Positions 39,737 through 48,531 of a stretch of DNA of 64,000 bases are shown here, piece after piece (position 1 is the first letter of the stretch; each line of letters opens with the position of its first letter). Source of the stretch: Anaerolineaceae bacterium (GTDB lineage Bacteria > Chloroflexota > Anaerolineae > Aggregatilineales > Phototrophicaceae); contig JAPPOB010000007.1 in assembly GCA_028818375.1 (NCBI GenBank), positions 350,490-414,489 on the forward strand, given 5' to 3'. The translations under genes and the position numbers were made by a program. The notes beneath the pieces are model-generated. The model was not told the DNA's origin and made no database searches. It worked only from the letters and a program-made list of their open reading frames with translations.

Positions 39737-40060
39737 ATGCTGGCGAAGCTTTACGGCTGGCCGCACGAGATGCTGCATCTGCTGGCGTTGCGTCTGGTCG
39801 GCCGGCGCGCGCAGGGCGTTACGCACGAGCACGTGGACATCCCGGCGGACCTCGGCCGCGGTCAGTTCGTCTTCGTGGCCGGCCTGCCGGCGCTGGTCTT
39901 CTGGCCGCTGGGCGCCTTCGGCCTGCAGCAGTTGCTGGTGGCGCAGGACCTGGTCAGCGCGCTCTTCTGGATGCTCTACGGCGCGCTGCTCTTTCCGGCG
40001 GCGACCGGCACCCTCGGCGACCTGGCGCTGATCCTGTGGCGGCTGCGTCAGGGGAAGTGA
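39737..40060 (+). CDS. Small membrane protein with an HEXXH motif
   Basis: A 107-residue protein I cannot name. HEMLH at residues 10-14 matches the zinc-protease HEXXH pattern at the end of a hydrophobic N-terminal helix. Two or three further hydrophobic segments follow (FVFVAGLPALVFWPLGAFG, LVSALFWMLYGALLF). The layout recalls tiny relatives of site-2 or DUF3267-type membrane metalloproteins, but the third zinc ligand is not clear. It lies between an SDR gene and the large methylase gene. Confidence 0.6.
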   Translation: MLAKLYGWPHEMLHLLALRLVGRRAQGVTHEHVDIPADLGRGQFVFVAGLPALVFWPLGAFGLQQLLVAQDLVSALFWMLYGALLFPAATGTLGDLALILWRLRQGK

Positions 40061-40105
40061 CATGATGCTATCATGGCGGGCGCAGCCGCCCTTGGAGACT
40101 GCCTG

Positions 40106-43100
40106 ATGGCCCTGACGGAACACACGCTGAACGACGAGCTGGGCAACCTGCTTGACCGGATGCGGCGTCGCTGGCGCGTGCAGGCCGAACCCCTGGGCGA
40201 AATCGAGGGCAGCGCACAACGCCCGGACATCCTGATTACCGAGGATGGCGCCCTGCCCCTCATCATTGAGCACGAAATCAGCCCGGCACGCACGGTGGAG
40301 CAGGAAGCGCGCGAGCGCATCGGACTGCATTTGCGCGCGAGCGGCCGCGAAATCCGCGTCGCCATCGCCTTGCGCAGCCCCTCCGCGCTGACCTACGGCA
40401 ACGCCGGCGCTGCGCTGCGGCGGCGCTGGCTGGATTGCGAGGAACTGAATTACGTCATGTACCGGCGCCGGCGCGGCGGCGAGGTGGAGCGCTGGCCGGC
40501 GGCCGGCTGGCTCAGCGGTACGCTGCGAAGCCTGGCGCTCTTCATTCAGCAGGCCATGCGTCCTGGCGAGGAAATCGACGCGCTGGCTGATATCCTGGAA
40601 CGGCGCATTGAGCAGGCTGCTGCGGCCTTCAGCGACGCGTGGCCGCATGACGACGCGCGCGCCCGGCACATGCTGGCCGAACAGTTGCGCCTTGAGGACG
40701 ACGGCGTGCAGACGCGGCGCATGGCCATGGCCATCCTCGCCAACGCGCTTATCTTTCAGCAATCGCTGGCGCCGCAACTGGAGGGCGTCGAGCCGCCCTC
40801 GCGCCTCTTTATCGACGGGCAACTGACGCAGGGGCCCGTGCTGCGCCAGTGGCGCGCGATCCTGAAAATCAACTACTGGCCGATCTTCCATGTGGCTGCG
40901 GAAATCCTGGCGTGGATGGACCAGCCGCGGGTCGCCGCGAACATTCTCGACCTGCTGCACCAGGTGAACATTCAAATTGAGGAAAGCGACGCGGCGCGCT
41001 CCCACGACCTGACCGGCTTCGTCTTCCAGCGCCTGATCGCCGACCGCAAGTTCCTGGCCACCTTCTACACGCGCCCGGAGTCGGCGGCTCTGCTGGCGGC
41101 CCTTGCGCTGCCACAGCAGCGCCCGCTGGCTGGCGCAGGCTGGGATGACGCTCTGACGCTATCGGCGCTGCAAATCGGCGACTTCGCCTGCGGCACCGGC
41201 ACGCTGCTCTCGGCGGTCTACAACCGTCTGGGCGCGCTGCATGAACTGCACGGCGGCGACGCGGCTACGCTCCATAAAGACTTGCTGGAGCAGGCACTCG
41301 TCGGCTGCGACGTGTTGCCCATGGCGTTACATCTGACTCTCACGATGCTTGCCAGCGCATATCCCGAGATCCGATTTGACGATTGTCACATGCTGGTGAT
41401 GCCTTACGGACGGCAGCAGACGGACGACGACGGGCAAAACTACAGTCTGGGGGCACTGGATTTGCTGGCTGCACAGGAAGCGTTTCCTACCTGGTCAACA
41501 CGACCGGGTGCTGTCGGCGGCAGCGGAGAAACATCCCTGGCGCCTGAGGGACACTTGGTTGAAGACGGCAGCTTTGATTTGGTGATCATGAATCCGCCTT
41601 TCACCCGTCCTACAGGACACGAAGGCCAAAAGAAAGGCATAAGCGTTCCATCATTCGCCGCCCTAGGCACGAGCAGCCAGGACCAGCGCGCCATGAGCAA
41701 GCTTCTCTCTTCAGGGCGCAACCAGATTCCCTACCACGGAAACGCCGGACTTGCCTCAGCTTTCATTGGACTTGCGGACAACAAGCTGCGACAGGGAGGA
41801 ACACTGGCGCTCGTTCTCCCCTTGTCATTCCTGAGTGGCAGCGCTTGGGAAGACGCGCGAGTCATGCTGCTGGAGACTTATCACGACATCATGGTAGTCA
41901 CAATCGCAGGCGAAAAAGCTCAGGACAAGGCGTTTTCGGCAGACACAGGTCTTGGCGAATGTCTTTTGATTGCGAAAAAAGGTGGGTGTGAACAGAAAAG
42001 GGCGCGTTTCCTCACCTTGAAGGAGCGGCCACGCAATGAACTGGACGGTCTGACCATAGGACAGGCAGTTCATCACAAATCCGGATTGCGAACTCTTGAA
42101 GACGACCCGACAGGGGGAACAGACATTCAGGCTGGCGCTGATGAAGCAGGCCAGTTGCTCGATTGTCCCTTGCCCAAACGTGGGGCATGGCAATATGGAG
42201 GAATCCTGGATTTTGCACTGGCCCAGTCATCGTTTCGGCTTGCCGGGGGCACTCTTTTGTTGCCCAGAATGAGGTCTTCAGAATGCCTGGTTGTGCCGGT
42301 TGCGAGACTTTGCAACCTGGTCCGGGAAAATCCGACCTATCATATGGACATTTCTTCAGGATGGGAAAACGTCGACAGACCGCCCCGAGCGCCCTTTGAC
42401 ATAAAGAGACCGACCCTGAATCCCGCCCCAACATGGCCCGTAATTTGGGCCCATAACGCTCAAGGTGAGCGCTGTATGGAGATTTCTGCTGACAGTGAAG
42501 CAATTGTAAGGCGTTCCGATTCAGCAGACGTTCAGGAAAAGATTGGCGAGAAGGCTGCAAGTATCTGGGCCACCGCCACGCGGGCGCACATCAATCGCGA
42601 CTTTCGATTCAACTCGCAATCCCTGTGCGTGGCGATGACGGAAACCGAATGTATCGGTGGCCATGCTTGGCCGTCTGTCATTTTCCCGCGCGAGAGACGC
42701 AGCGCCTGGGAACCGGCCTTCGCCGTCTGGTGTAACAGCACACTCGGCATCCTGCTTTACTGGTGGGAATCCAACCGGCAGCAAGGCGGGCGTGGACGAA
42801 CCTCCGTGACCGCCATCCCCGACCTGCCCACGCTCGACCTGCGGGCGCTGGACGACGGGCAACTGGCCGCCGCCGCGCGCATCTTTGAGGACATGAAGCA
42901 CTGCCCCTTGCTGCCCGTCAACCAGATCGACGAGGACCCGGTCCGCGCCGAACTGGACCGGCGCCTGCTCACCGAGGTGCTGGGCCTGCCGGCGGAACTC
43001 TGCGCGCCCGATGGCCCCATGGCCCTGCTGCGGCGCAAACTGGCCGCCGAGCCTTCCATTCACGGCGGCAAAAAGAGCAAGGTGACGCTCGACGTGCCTG

Positions 43101-43129
43101 AGGGCTGCCTGCCGCAGTGCACTGACTGA
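40106..43129 (+). CDS. Type IIG-like restriction-modification protein (gamma-class N6-methyltransferase with N-terminal nuclease-like region)
   Basis: A 1007-residue protein. The N-terminal 100 residues have a PD-(D/E)xK-like pattern (RPDILI at 39-44, then IIEHE at 53-57, with Glu-x-Glu instead of Glu-x-Lys). The SAM motif GDFACGTGTLL is near residue 358 and the catalytic NPPF is at about residue 496 (MNPPFTRPT), which is the gamma-class order. The C-terminal half should hold target recognition. From about 41330 to 42700 the DNA is visibly more AT-rich than both ends. The start ATG 40106 has GGAG nine bases upstream. No partner restriction or specificity subunit is adjacent. Confidence 0.75.
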   Translation: MALTEHTLNDELGNLLDRMRRRWRVQAEPLGEIEGSAQRPDILITEDGALPLIIEHEISPARTVEQEARERIGLHLRASGREIRVAIALRSPSALTYGNAGAALRRRWLDCEELNYVMYRRRRGGEVERWPAAGWLSGTLRSLALFIQQAMRPGEEIDALADILERRIEQAAAAFSDAWPHDDARARHMLAEQLRLEDDGVQTRRMAMAILANALIFQQSLAPQLEGVEPPSRLFIDGQLTQGPVLRQWRAILKINYWPIFHVAAEILAWMDQPRVAANILDLLHQVNIQIEESDAARSHDLTGFVFQRLIADRKFLATFYTRPESAALLAALALPQQRPLAGAGWDDALTLSALQIGDFACGTGTLLSAVYNRLGALHELHGGDAATLHKDLLEQALVGCDVLPMALHLTLTMLASAYPEIRFDDCHMLVMPYGRQQTDDDGQNYSLGALDLLAAQEAFPTWSTRPGAVGGSGETSLAPEGHLVEDGSFDLVIMNPPFTRPTGHEGQKKGISVPSFAALGTSSQDQRAMSKLLSSGRNQIPYHGNAGLASAFIGLADNKLRQGGTLALVLPLSFLSGSAWEDARVMLLETYHDIMVVTIAGEKAQDKAFSADTGLGECLLIAKKGGCEQKRARFLTLKERPRNELDGLTIGQAVHHKSGLRTLEDDPTGGTDIQAGADEAGQLLDCPLPKRGAWQYGGILDFALAQSSFRLAGGTLLLPRMRSSECLVVPVARLCNLVRENPTYHMDISSGWENVDRPPRAPFDIKRPTLNPAPTWPVIWAHNAQGERCMEISADSEAIVRRSDSADVQEKIGEKAASIWATATRAHINRDFRFNSQSLCVAMTETECIGGHAWPSVIFPRERRSAWEPAFAVWCNSTLGILLYWWESNRQQGGRGRTSVTAIPDLPTLDLRALDDGQLAAAARIFEDMKHCPLLPVNQIDEDPVRAELDRRLLTEVLGLPAELCAPDGPMALLRRKLAAEPSIHGGKKSKVTLDVPEGCLPQCTD

Positions 43130-43149
43130 CCCTGCGCCGCAACACCTTC

Positions 43150-43923
43150 TCACAGATCCAGCGTCAGGCTGACCGGGCAGTGGTCCGAGCCCGTGACGTC
43201 GCTGTGGATGGCGGCGTCGATGAGATATGGCTGCAAATCGCGTGAAATGAAGAAGTAATCGAAGCGCCAGCCGATGTTGCGTTCGCGCGCGCGGGTGCGG
43301 TAGCTCCAGAAGCTGTAGGCGCCCTCCCGTTGCGGGTGGCGGGCGCGGAAGGTATCGATGTAACCGGCGGCGATGACCTCGTCGAGCCAGGCGCGCTCAA
43401 CGGGCAGATAGCCGGCGCTGTTGGCGTGATGCTGCGGGCGCGCGAGGTCGGCGGGGCGGTGCGCGCTGTTGATGTCGCCGCAGAAAATGACCGACCGGCC
43501 GCGGGCGCGCAGGGCGTCGCAATGGCGCAGCAGGGCGCGGTAATAGCGCATCTTGTAGCGTTGACGCGGGTGCCCCTTTTTCACGCCGATGGGACAGTAG
43601 CTGACGAGCAGGACGAAGTCGTCATAATCGGCGACGATCGTGCGCCCCTCCGCGTCAAATTCCTCAATGCCGAGGCCGACCTGCACCTGGCGCGGCTCGC
43701 GGCGACTCAGCAGCGCCGTGCCGCTGTAACCCTTGCGTTCGGCGCCGGCCCAGTACGCGTGATAGCCGTCGGGCCGGCGCAGGGCGTCGTCAAGCTGCTC
43801 CGGCGCGGCCTTCGTTTCGCAAAGGCCGAGGATGTCCGGCCGCTCGCTGTGCAGCCAGTCGAGAAAGCCCTTCCTTTGCGCGGCGCGCACGCCGTTGACG
43901 TTCCACGCGAAGAGTCGCAGCAT
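43150..43923 (-). CDS. Exodeoxyribonuclease III, divergent copy
   Basis: An AP endonuclease/exonuclease III-family protein of 257 residues. Asn8 (WNVNGVR), Glu36 (LCETK), the Asp-Asn pair (CGDINSAH) and the terminal GSDHCPVSL are intact. The segment that is AYFPNG in the other copy reads SYCPIG here, which changes two residues around the catalytic Tyr. It lies 39 bases downstream of a close paralogue at 43963 on the same strand, so this is a tandem duplication. It probably repairs abasic sites, possibly with altered specificity. Confidence 0.9.
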   Translation of the reverse strand: MLRLFAWNVNGVRAAQRKGFLDWLHSERPDILGLCETKAAPEQLDDALRRPDGYHAYWAGAERKGYSGTALLSRREPRQVQVGLGIEEFDAEGRTIVADYDDFVLLVSYCPIGVKKGHPRQRYKMRYYRALLRHCDALRARGRSVIFCGDINSAHRPADLARPQHHANSAGYLPVERAWLDEVIAAGYIDTFRARHPQREGAYSFWSYRTRARERNIGWRFDYFFISRDLQPYLIDAAIHSDVTGSDHCPVSLTLDL

Positions 43924-43962
43924 GGTGTCAGTTATTGGCCCTCACCCCCGACCCTTTTCCGC

Positions 43963-44745
43963 TCAGTCGCCGAAGTCGAGCGTCAGGCTGACCGGGCAGT
44001 GGTCCGAGCCGTGGACGTCGGGGCGGATGGCGGCGTCGACCACGTGGTCCAGCAGGTCGGGCGAGATGAAGAAGTAGTCGAGGCGCCAGCCGACGTTGCG
44101 CTCGCGCGCGCCGCTGCGCATCGACCACCAGCTGTAGGCGCCCTCCAGTTCCGGGTTGCGCGCGCGGAAGATATCGACGTAGCCGGCGGCGATGACCTCG
44201 TCGATCCAGGCGCGCTCGACGGGCAGGAAGCCGGTGTTCTTCTCATTGGCCTTTGGCCGGGCGAGGTCGATGGGACAATGCGAGGTGTTGACGTCGCCGC
44301 AGAAAACGACGCTGCGGCCATCCGCGCGCAACGCCTCGCAATAGCGCAGGAAGTCGGCGTAGTAGCGCATCTTGTAGTCCAGGCGCGGATGTTGCGGCTT
44401 GGGGCCGCCGTTGGGGAAGTAGGCGTTGATCAGGACGAAATCATCGAAGTCGGCGACGATGGTGCGCCCTTCCACGTCGTATTCCTCAATGCCCAGGCCG
44501 ATTTCCACGCGGCGCGGCTGCCGGCGGCTCAACAGCGCCGTGCCGCTGTAGCCCTTGCGTTCGGCGCTGGCCCAGTACGCGTGATAGCCCTCGGGCTGGC
44601 GCAGGGCGTCATCCAGTTGTTCCGGCGCGGCCTTGGTTTCGCAGAGACCGAGGATGTCCGGCTGCTCGCTGTGCAGCCAGTCGAGAAAGCCTTTTCTTTG
44701 CGCGGCGCGCACGCCGTTGACGTTCCAGGTGAAGAGTTTCAGCAT
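43963..44745 (-). CDS. xth: Exodeoxyribonuclease III (xthA-type)
   Basis: A 260-residue AP endonuclease/exonuclease III. Catalytic landmarks are Asn8, Glu36 in LCETK, AYFPNG, GDVNTSH and GSDHCPVSL. WRLDYFFIS is also typical. The start ATG 44745 matches the paralogue's N-terminus exactly; the longer frame upstream is an antisense shadow. This is the more canonical of the two tandem copies. Confidence 0.92.
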   Translation of the reverse strand: MLKLFTWNVNGVRAAQRKGFLDWLHSEQPDILGLCETKAAPEQLDDALRQPEGYHAYWASAERKGYSGTALLSRRQPRRVEIGLGIEEYDVEGRTIVADFDDFVLINAYFPNGGPKPQHPRLDYKMRYYADFLRYCEALRADGRSVVFCGDVNTSHCPIDLARPKANEKNTGFLPVERAWIDEVIAAGYVDIFRARNPELEGAYSWWSMRSGARERNVGWRLDYFFISPDLLDHVVDAAIRPDVHGSDHCPVSLTLDFGD

Positions 44746-44828
44746 GGCCGGTCTCCTGTGGTTGCCTTTGCGCCCTGTCCCGCTGAGTCGCGGGAGCCCA
44801 TCCGGGTGAGGGAAAAGATACCCTGGCG

Positions 44829-47006
44829 TCAGGAGGCCTCCCTCCCGAAATACCAGTACTCCAGAATCTCGCGCGCCAGCGGCGCCGTCACGGCCGAGCC
44901 CTCGCCGGCGTTTTCGACCAGCAAGACGATGGCGATCTCCGGTTCGGCGGCGGGCGTCCAGGCCGCGAACCAGGCATGCGGCAGCGTATCCTCGCCCGGC
45001 GTTTCCGCGGTGCCGGTCTTGCCGCAGACACCCTGGGCCAGCAGCGGCGAGCCGCGGAAGACGTGTTCGGCCGTGCCGCCCGGCTCGCTGACGACCGTGC
45101 ACAGCGCCCCCTGCACCAGCGCGATGACCTCGGGATCGAAGTCGCTTTCCGCCAGCAGTTCGGGCTGCAGGGTGTAGGTCGGGGTGTCGCCCAACATGCT
45201 GACTTGCTGCACCAGCTGTGGCCGGTAACGCGCGCCGTCGTTGGCGATGGTGGCGTAAAGCTGCGCGACCTGCAGGGGCGTGACGCTCACGCCGCGCTGG
45301 CCGACGGCCATGCTCACGGCCTCGGAGGGGTGCCAGTTGAAGCCCTGTTCGGCCAGAACGTCCGGATCATTGAGTTCACCGGCGGCCTCCGTCAGGTCGC
45401 GCAGGCCGGTTGGCGCGCCGAAGCCCAGGCGTCGCGCGTAGTCGGGCAGGGTCCAGGGGTCGGCGTCGTCGAGGTCCCAGGCCATTTCGAAGAAGCAGGA
45501 GTTGCAACTGTATTTCAGAAACTCGGGAAGGCTGAGCAGGCCATGGCCGCCGGCGAGCCAGTCCCGCCGCGGCAGGTCGCGGTTCCAGGCGCCGGTCGAC
45601 AGGTATTTGCGCGTCAGGGCGTAGAGACCGCTGTCGGTGGCGGCGATGGCGGGTACCACCTTGAAGATGGAGCCGGGCGGGTAAAGGCCCAGCGTGGCGC
45701 GGTTCAGCAGGGGCCGACGCGGATCGTCCTGCGCCTGGGCAGCGAGCTCGAGCGCGGCCTCGCGCCCCATGGCCGGGAAGGGCGCGAAGACGTTGTTGTC
45801 GTAGGAGGGGTCGCTCACCAGGGCGAGGATGGCGCCGCTGCGCAGGTCCAGCACCACGGCGGCCGCGCCATCGGAGCCCGGCGCCCAGGTCTCGGCGGCG
45901 CGGCTGCGGGCGCGTTGCAGGCTGTCGTGGATGAAGGCCTGCAGCGGGGCATCCAAAGTCAACCACACGCTCTGCGAGGGGCCGGGCGCCCTTTCGGCCA
46001 GTGTGGTCTGACCGCCGCCGGCTTCAGCCACGTAGAGCCGGCCGCCGGGGATGCCGCGCAGGGCCTCGTCCCGGCTGGCCTCGACGCCGCTGCGGCCGAT
46101 GATGCTGTCCTGCGGGAAGCCGGCCGCCGTCAGGGCGGCGACCTGGCTGTCGTCCGGCCAGCCCACGTAGCCGACGCTGTGCGCGGTGGCCGGGCCGGTC
46201 TCGTACTGGCGCGCGGGACGTTCGATGAAGCGCGCGTTGCAATCCCGCTCAAGGCCGGCCCGCGTCTCCTGCCAGACGAGCGGGTCGACGGCGCCCATTT
46301 CGCTGAGCCAGTCGGCCGCGCGCGCCGCCAGAATCTGCTCGATGAGGGAGATATCAAGGTTGAGCGCCGCGGCGAGGCGCAGGTTGCAGTTGCCGACGTG
46401 CGGGATGTCGTTCTTGATGACGTTGACAGTGATGATGCGATTGTTGCGCGAGGCCAGCGTGCGCCCCTCGCGGTCGTAGATGTTGGCGCGGCCGGGCAGA
46501 CGCGCGTCAAGCCGCAGCGTGCCGCCGTCAGCCAGCGCGGGCAACAGGTCCGCGGGCGACCAGATGACGCGCCAGTTCTGCAGGCGCGTGTCCCAGGTCA
46601 GGCGCAGGGTGCGTCCGCTCTCGCTGAAGCTGCCGACCTGGCGGGTGTGGAAAACGACGTCGTAGCCGAAGGTCATGCGGCCGCCGGGCCCGGGCAACTG
46701 GCCGGTGATGCGGGTCTCCAGCGACTGCAGCGTCATGGTCGCCTGGTTGCGCCGGTAAAAATCGCTGAAGGCCGGCAAGAGGGTGGCTTCCTGGCCGCCG
46801 AAGCTGAGCAGGCGGTGCATGCCCGCCATGTCGTTGTCCTGCCAGGCCTGCAGAAACAGGCGCGCGACGCGTTCGGCCTGCTCCGGCGTCCGACCCTGCG
46901 GCGTGGGGGAGGCCGTTGGCGTGGGCGCAGGGGGCGCTTCGTTCCAGGCGCTGCAGGCCACGAGACCGACCAGCAGGAACAGGGCCAGGCCCGTCCGGAT
47001 TTTCAC
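44829..47006 (-). CDS. Penicillin-binding protein with MecA-like N-terminal domain (lipoprotein)
   Basis: A class B PBP transpeptidase of 725 residues that cross-links peptidoglycan. The N-terminus is a lipoprotein signal with Cys18 in LVGLVAC. A Pro/Thr-rich spacer leads to an NTF2-like (MecA_N) domain and a dimerisation domain. The transpeptidase motifs are SIFK (Ser446), SCN (500-502) and KTGT (Lys663). The GTG at 47006 is chosen because it begins a clean signal peptide and has a GGGAGGGGGTGA site upstream. MecA-like architecture is also common in non-resistant monoderms, so no resistance is implied. Confidence 0.88.
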   Translation of the reverse strand: MKIRTGLALFLLVGLVACSAWNEAPPAPTPTASPTPQGRTPEQAERVARLFLQAWQDNDMAGMHRLLSFGGQEATLLPAFSDFYRRNQATMTLQSLETRITGQLPGPGGRMTFGYDVVFHTRQVGSFSESGRTLRLTWDTRLQNWRVIWSPADLLPALADGGTLRLDARLPGRANIYDREGRTLASRNNRIITVNVIKNDIPHVGNCNLRLAAALNLDISLIEQILAARAADWLSEMGAVDPLVWQETRAGLERDCNARFIERPARQYETGPATAHSVGYVGWPDDSQVAALTAAGFPQDSIIGRSGVEASRDEALRGIPGGRLYVAEAGGGQTTLAERAPGPSQSVWLTLDAPLQAFIHDSLQRARSRAAETWAPGSDGAAAVVLDLRSGAILALVSDPSYDNNVFAPFPAMGREAALELAAQAQDDPRRPLLNRATLGLYPPGSIFKVVPAIAATDSGLYALTRKYLSTGAWNRDLPRRDWLAGGHGLLSLPEFLKYSCNSCFFEMAWDLDDADPWTLPDYARRLGFGAPTGLRDLTEAAGELNDPDVLAEQGFNWHPSEAVSMAVGQRGVSVTPLQVAQLYATIANDGARYRPQLVQQVSMLGDTPTYTLQPELLAESDFDPEVIALVQGALCTVVSEPGGTAEHVFRGSPLLAQGVCGKTGTAETPGEDTLPHAWFAAWTPAAEPEIAIVLLVENAGEGSAVTAPLAREILEYWYFGREAS

Positions 47007-47130
47007 GAGGCGCTCACCCCCTCCCGCGGCGGCATGGTTTATGATGGGCAGGCGAGACAAGGATTAGTTTAGCGGGTTGTGGTGCGGACGTATACGGCAC
47101 AGAGTGCGGGGCGGGGCCCTTGCGGCCCTT

Positions 47131-47240
47131 TCAGGATGCTCGGGCTGGTACCCTCGCTACACTACCCCTGCGGGATGCTTCGAGTCGGGGCTCTCGCTAC
47201 CCTTTCAGGATGCTTCGGGCTGGGGCCCTCGCTATACTGC
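47131..47240 (+). repeat. Dispersed repeat B, three tandem copies
   Basis: Three copies of the unit AGGATGCTTCGGGCTGG...CCCTCGCTA start near 47132, 47173 and 47207, with a spacing of about 35-40 bases. They fill the gap between the PBP and the tail-tube-like gene and would be translated if that gene's longer open frame were used. Two related copies are at 19569 and 19659. Confidence 0.75.
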
Positions 47241-47270
47241 CGCCAGGCCCGCGGCGAGGAGAGACAGAAT

Positions 47271-47744
47271 ATGGCAGACGAGACGGACGCTGTCGAGCAG
47301 CAGGTTGAAGAGGGACAAAAGGCCTGTGACTTCGCGCTGGAAATCGACGGCCAGCGCGTGGAGGGCATCCGCGCCGTGCGCGGGCTGGTCGCCTTTCGCC
47401 TGGACGTGCGCACCACCACCGCGATCCGCAAGCTGCAGGAACCCTTTAAAATCACCCGCCTGGTGCAGCAGGACCCGCAGCACCCCTGCGACGTCTGGGT
47501 GAATGAGTCCTTCGGCGCCGGCGAGGACATCGTGCGGCCGGCGCGCACCCTGGCCCTGCTGGCGCTGCAAGAGGGCGAGGTCCTGCGGCGCTGGACCGTG
47601 CGCGACGCCTGGATCGCGGAAGTTGGCTATTCGGACTTCGACAGCAAGTCCGACGACGTGCTGGAAGAGACGCTGACGATCCACTACAAGGACATCGAGC
47701 CGGACCCGCTCCCGGGCAAGGAGAAGGTGCTCCCGGCGGATTAG
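47271..47744 (+). CDS. Phage tail-tube-like (T4 gp19-type) protein, orphan
   Basis: A 157-residue protein. The C-terminal part, LRRWTVRDAWIAEVGYSDFD then EETLTIHYKDIEP, resembles the end of gp19-type tube proteins (W-x-L-x-x-A-W ... E-x-L-x-L-x-H-x-x-I). The N-terminal CDFALEIDGQRVEGIRAVRG fits the first strands of the tube fold. No sheath, baseplate, spike or ATPase genes of a contractile system are nearby. The ATG at 47271 has GAGGAGAG upstream; the frame extends further upstream only through repeat B. The family call is by pattern only. Confidence 0.5.
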   Translation: MADETDAVEQQVEEGQKACDFALEIDGQRVEGIRAVRGLVAFRLDVRTTTAIRKLQEPFKITRLVQQDPQHPCDVWVNESFGAGEDIVRPARTLALLALQEGEVLRRWTVRDAWIAEVGYSDFDSKSDDVLEETLTIHYKDIEPDPLPGKEKVLPAD

Positions 47745-47748
47745 GCGC

Positions 47749-47919
47749 AGCGGAGACTTGCATGGGTCGCTGGTTTATCCCCGGAACGGCGAAGTGGAGG
47801 GGGCCAGGGCGTCAGTGTTTATCCTTGGAGCGGTTTATACTGGCGCTGGCGAAGGCATCAGTACGAAGCGGAAAGGGCGAAGCGACGGGGACAAAGCGGA
47901 GACTTGCATGGGTCGCTGG
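47749..47919 (+). repeat. 25-base direct repeats carrying a copy of the coaE start, flanking a small insert
   Basis: The sequence at 47749-47773 and 47895-47919 is identical over 25 bases. It includes ATGGGTCGCTGG, the first four codons (MGRW) of coaE. The 121 bases between hold repeat A in reverse orientation and no gene. Confidence 0.85.
47817..47855 (-). repeat. Dispersed repeat A, copy 2 (inverted)
   Basis: A 39-base unit that, read on the minus strand, starts CCTTCGCCAGCGCCAGTATA and differs from the copy at 51963-52001 at five positions. It sits inside the insert flanked by the 25-base direct repeats. Confidence 0.75.
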
Positions 47920-48531
47920 CCGGGCAAGACCCTCATCGGCCTGACGGGCAACATCGCGGTCGGCAAGAGCCAGGTGCTGGGGCAGCTGGAGTCCATGGGC
48001 GCCGGCGTCATCGACGCCGACCGCGTCGCGCGTGAGGTGCTGGAACCAGGGGGCGCGGCCCTCGCGGCGGTCGTCGCTGAATTCGGCGAGGCGCTGCTGG
48101 ACGGGCAGGGGCGCCTCGACCGCGCGGCCCTGGGGCGCGTCGTCTTCAGCGACGCGGCGGCGCTGGCCCGCCTGGAGGCCCTGACCCACCCCATCATCCG
48201 GCGCCGCATTGACGCGCTTGTCGTGGCAGCGCCGCAACGGGTGCTGGTCATTGAGGCCATCAAGCTGCTGGAGGGCGACCTGGCGGAGGCCGTCGACGCG
48301 GTCTGGGTGGTGGATGCCGCGCCGGAGACGCAACTGGAGCGGTTGACGGGACAGCGCGGCATGAGCCCCGCCGACGCCCGTCAGCGCCTGCGGGCGCAGA
48401 ACCCCCAGGCGGACAAACTGGCGCGCGCCGACCTCGTCATCCGCAACGATGGCTCGCTGGCGGCCCTGCAGGAGCGGGTGCGGGCGGCCTGGGAATCGCT
48501 GGCAGACGGGCTCAGTGGGCGTGCTCGTTGA
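47908..48531 (+). CDS. coaE: Dephospho-CoA kinase
   Basis: A kinase of 207 residues for the last step of coenzyme A synthesis. The P-loop GLTGNIAVGKSQV is at residues 11-23. Other blocks are VIDADRVAREVL, the substrate-binding LTHPIIRRRI and the lid region QRGMSPADARQRLRAQ. I chose the ATG at 47908 because the P-loop is then the usual distance from the start; the upstream ATG at 47761 is in the duplicated start copy and would add a repeat-encoded leader. It overlaps the convergent VOC gene by 20 bases. Confidence 0.92.
   Translation: MGRWPGKTLIGLTGNIAVGKSQVLGQLESMGAGVIDADRVAREVLEPGGAALAAVVAEFGEALLDGQGRLDRAALGRVVFSDAAALARLEALTHPIIRRRIDALVVAAPQRVLVIEAIKLLEGDLAEAVDAVWVVDAAPETQLERLTGQRGMSPADARQRLRAQNPQADKLARADLVIRNDGSLAALQERVRAAWESLADGLSGRAR

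Noticed and set aside
44829..47006. A methicillin-resistance mecA gene
   Set aside because: Only the domain order is MecA-like; this architecture is widespread and there is no resistance cassette context.
47131..47240. A CRISPR array in the tandem repeat B region
   Set aside because: Copies are imperfect, touch each other without unique spacers of constant length, and no cas genes are near.
47271..47744. A prophage or contractile injection cluster
   Set aside because: No integrase, capsid, sheath, baseplate or lysis genes lie within 10 kb on either side.
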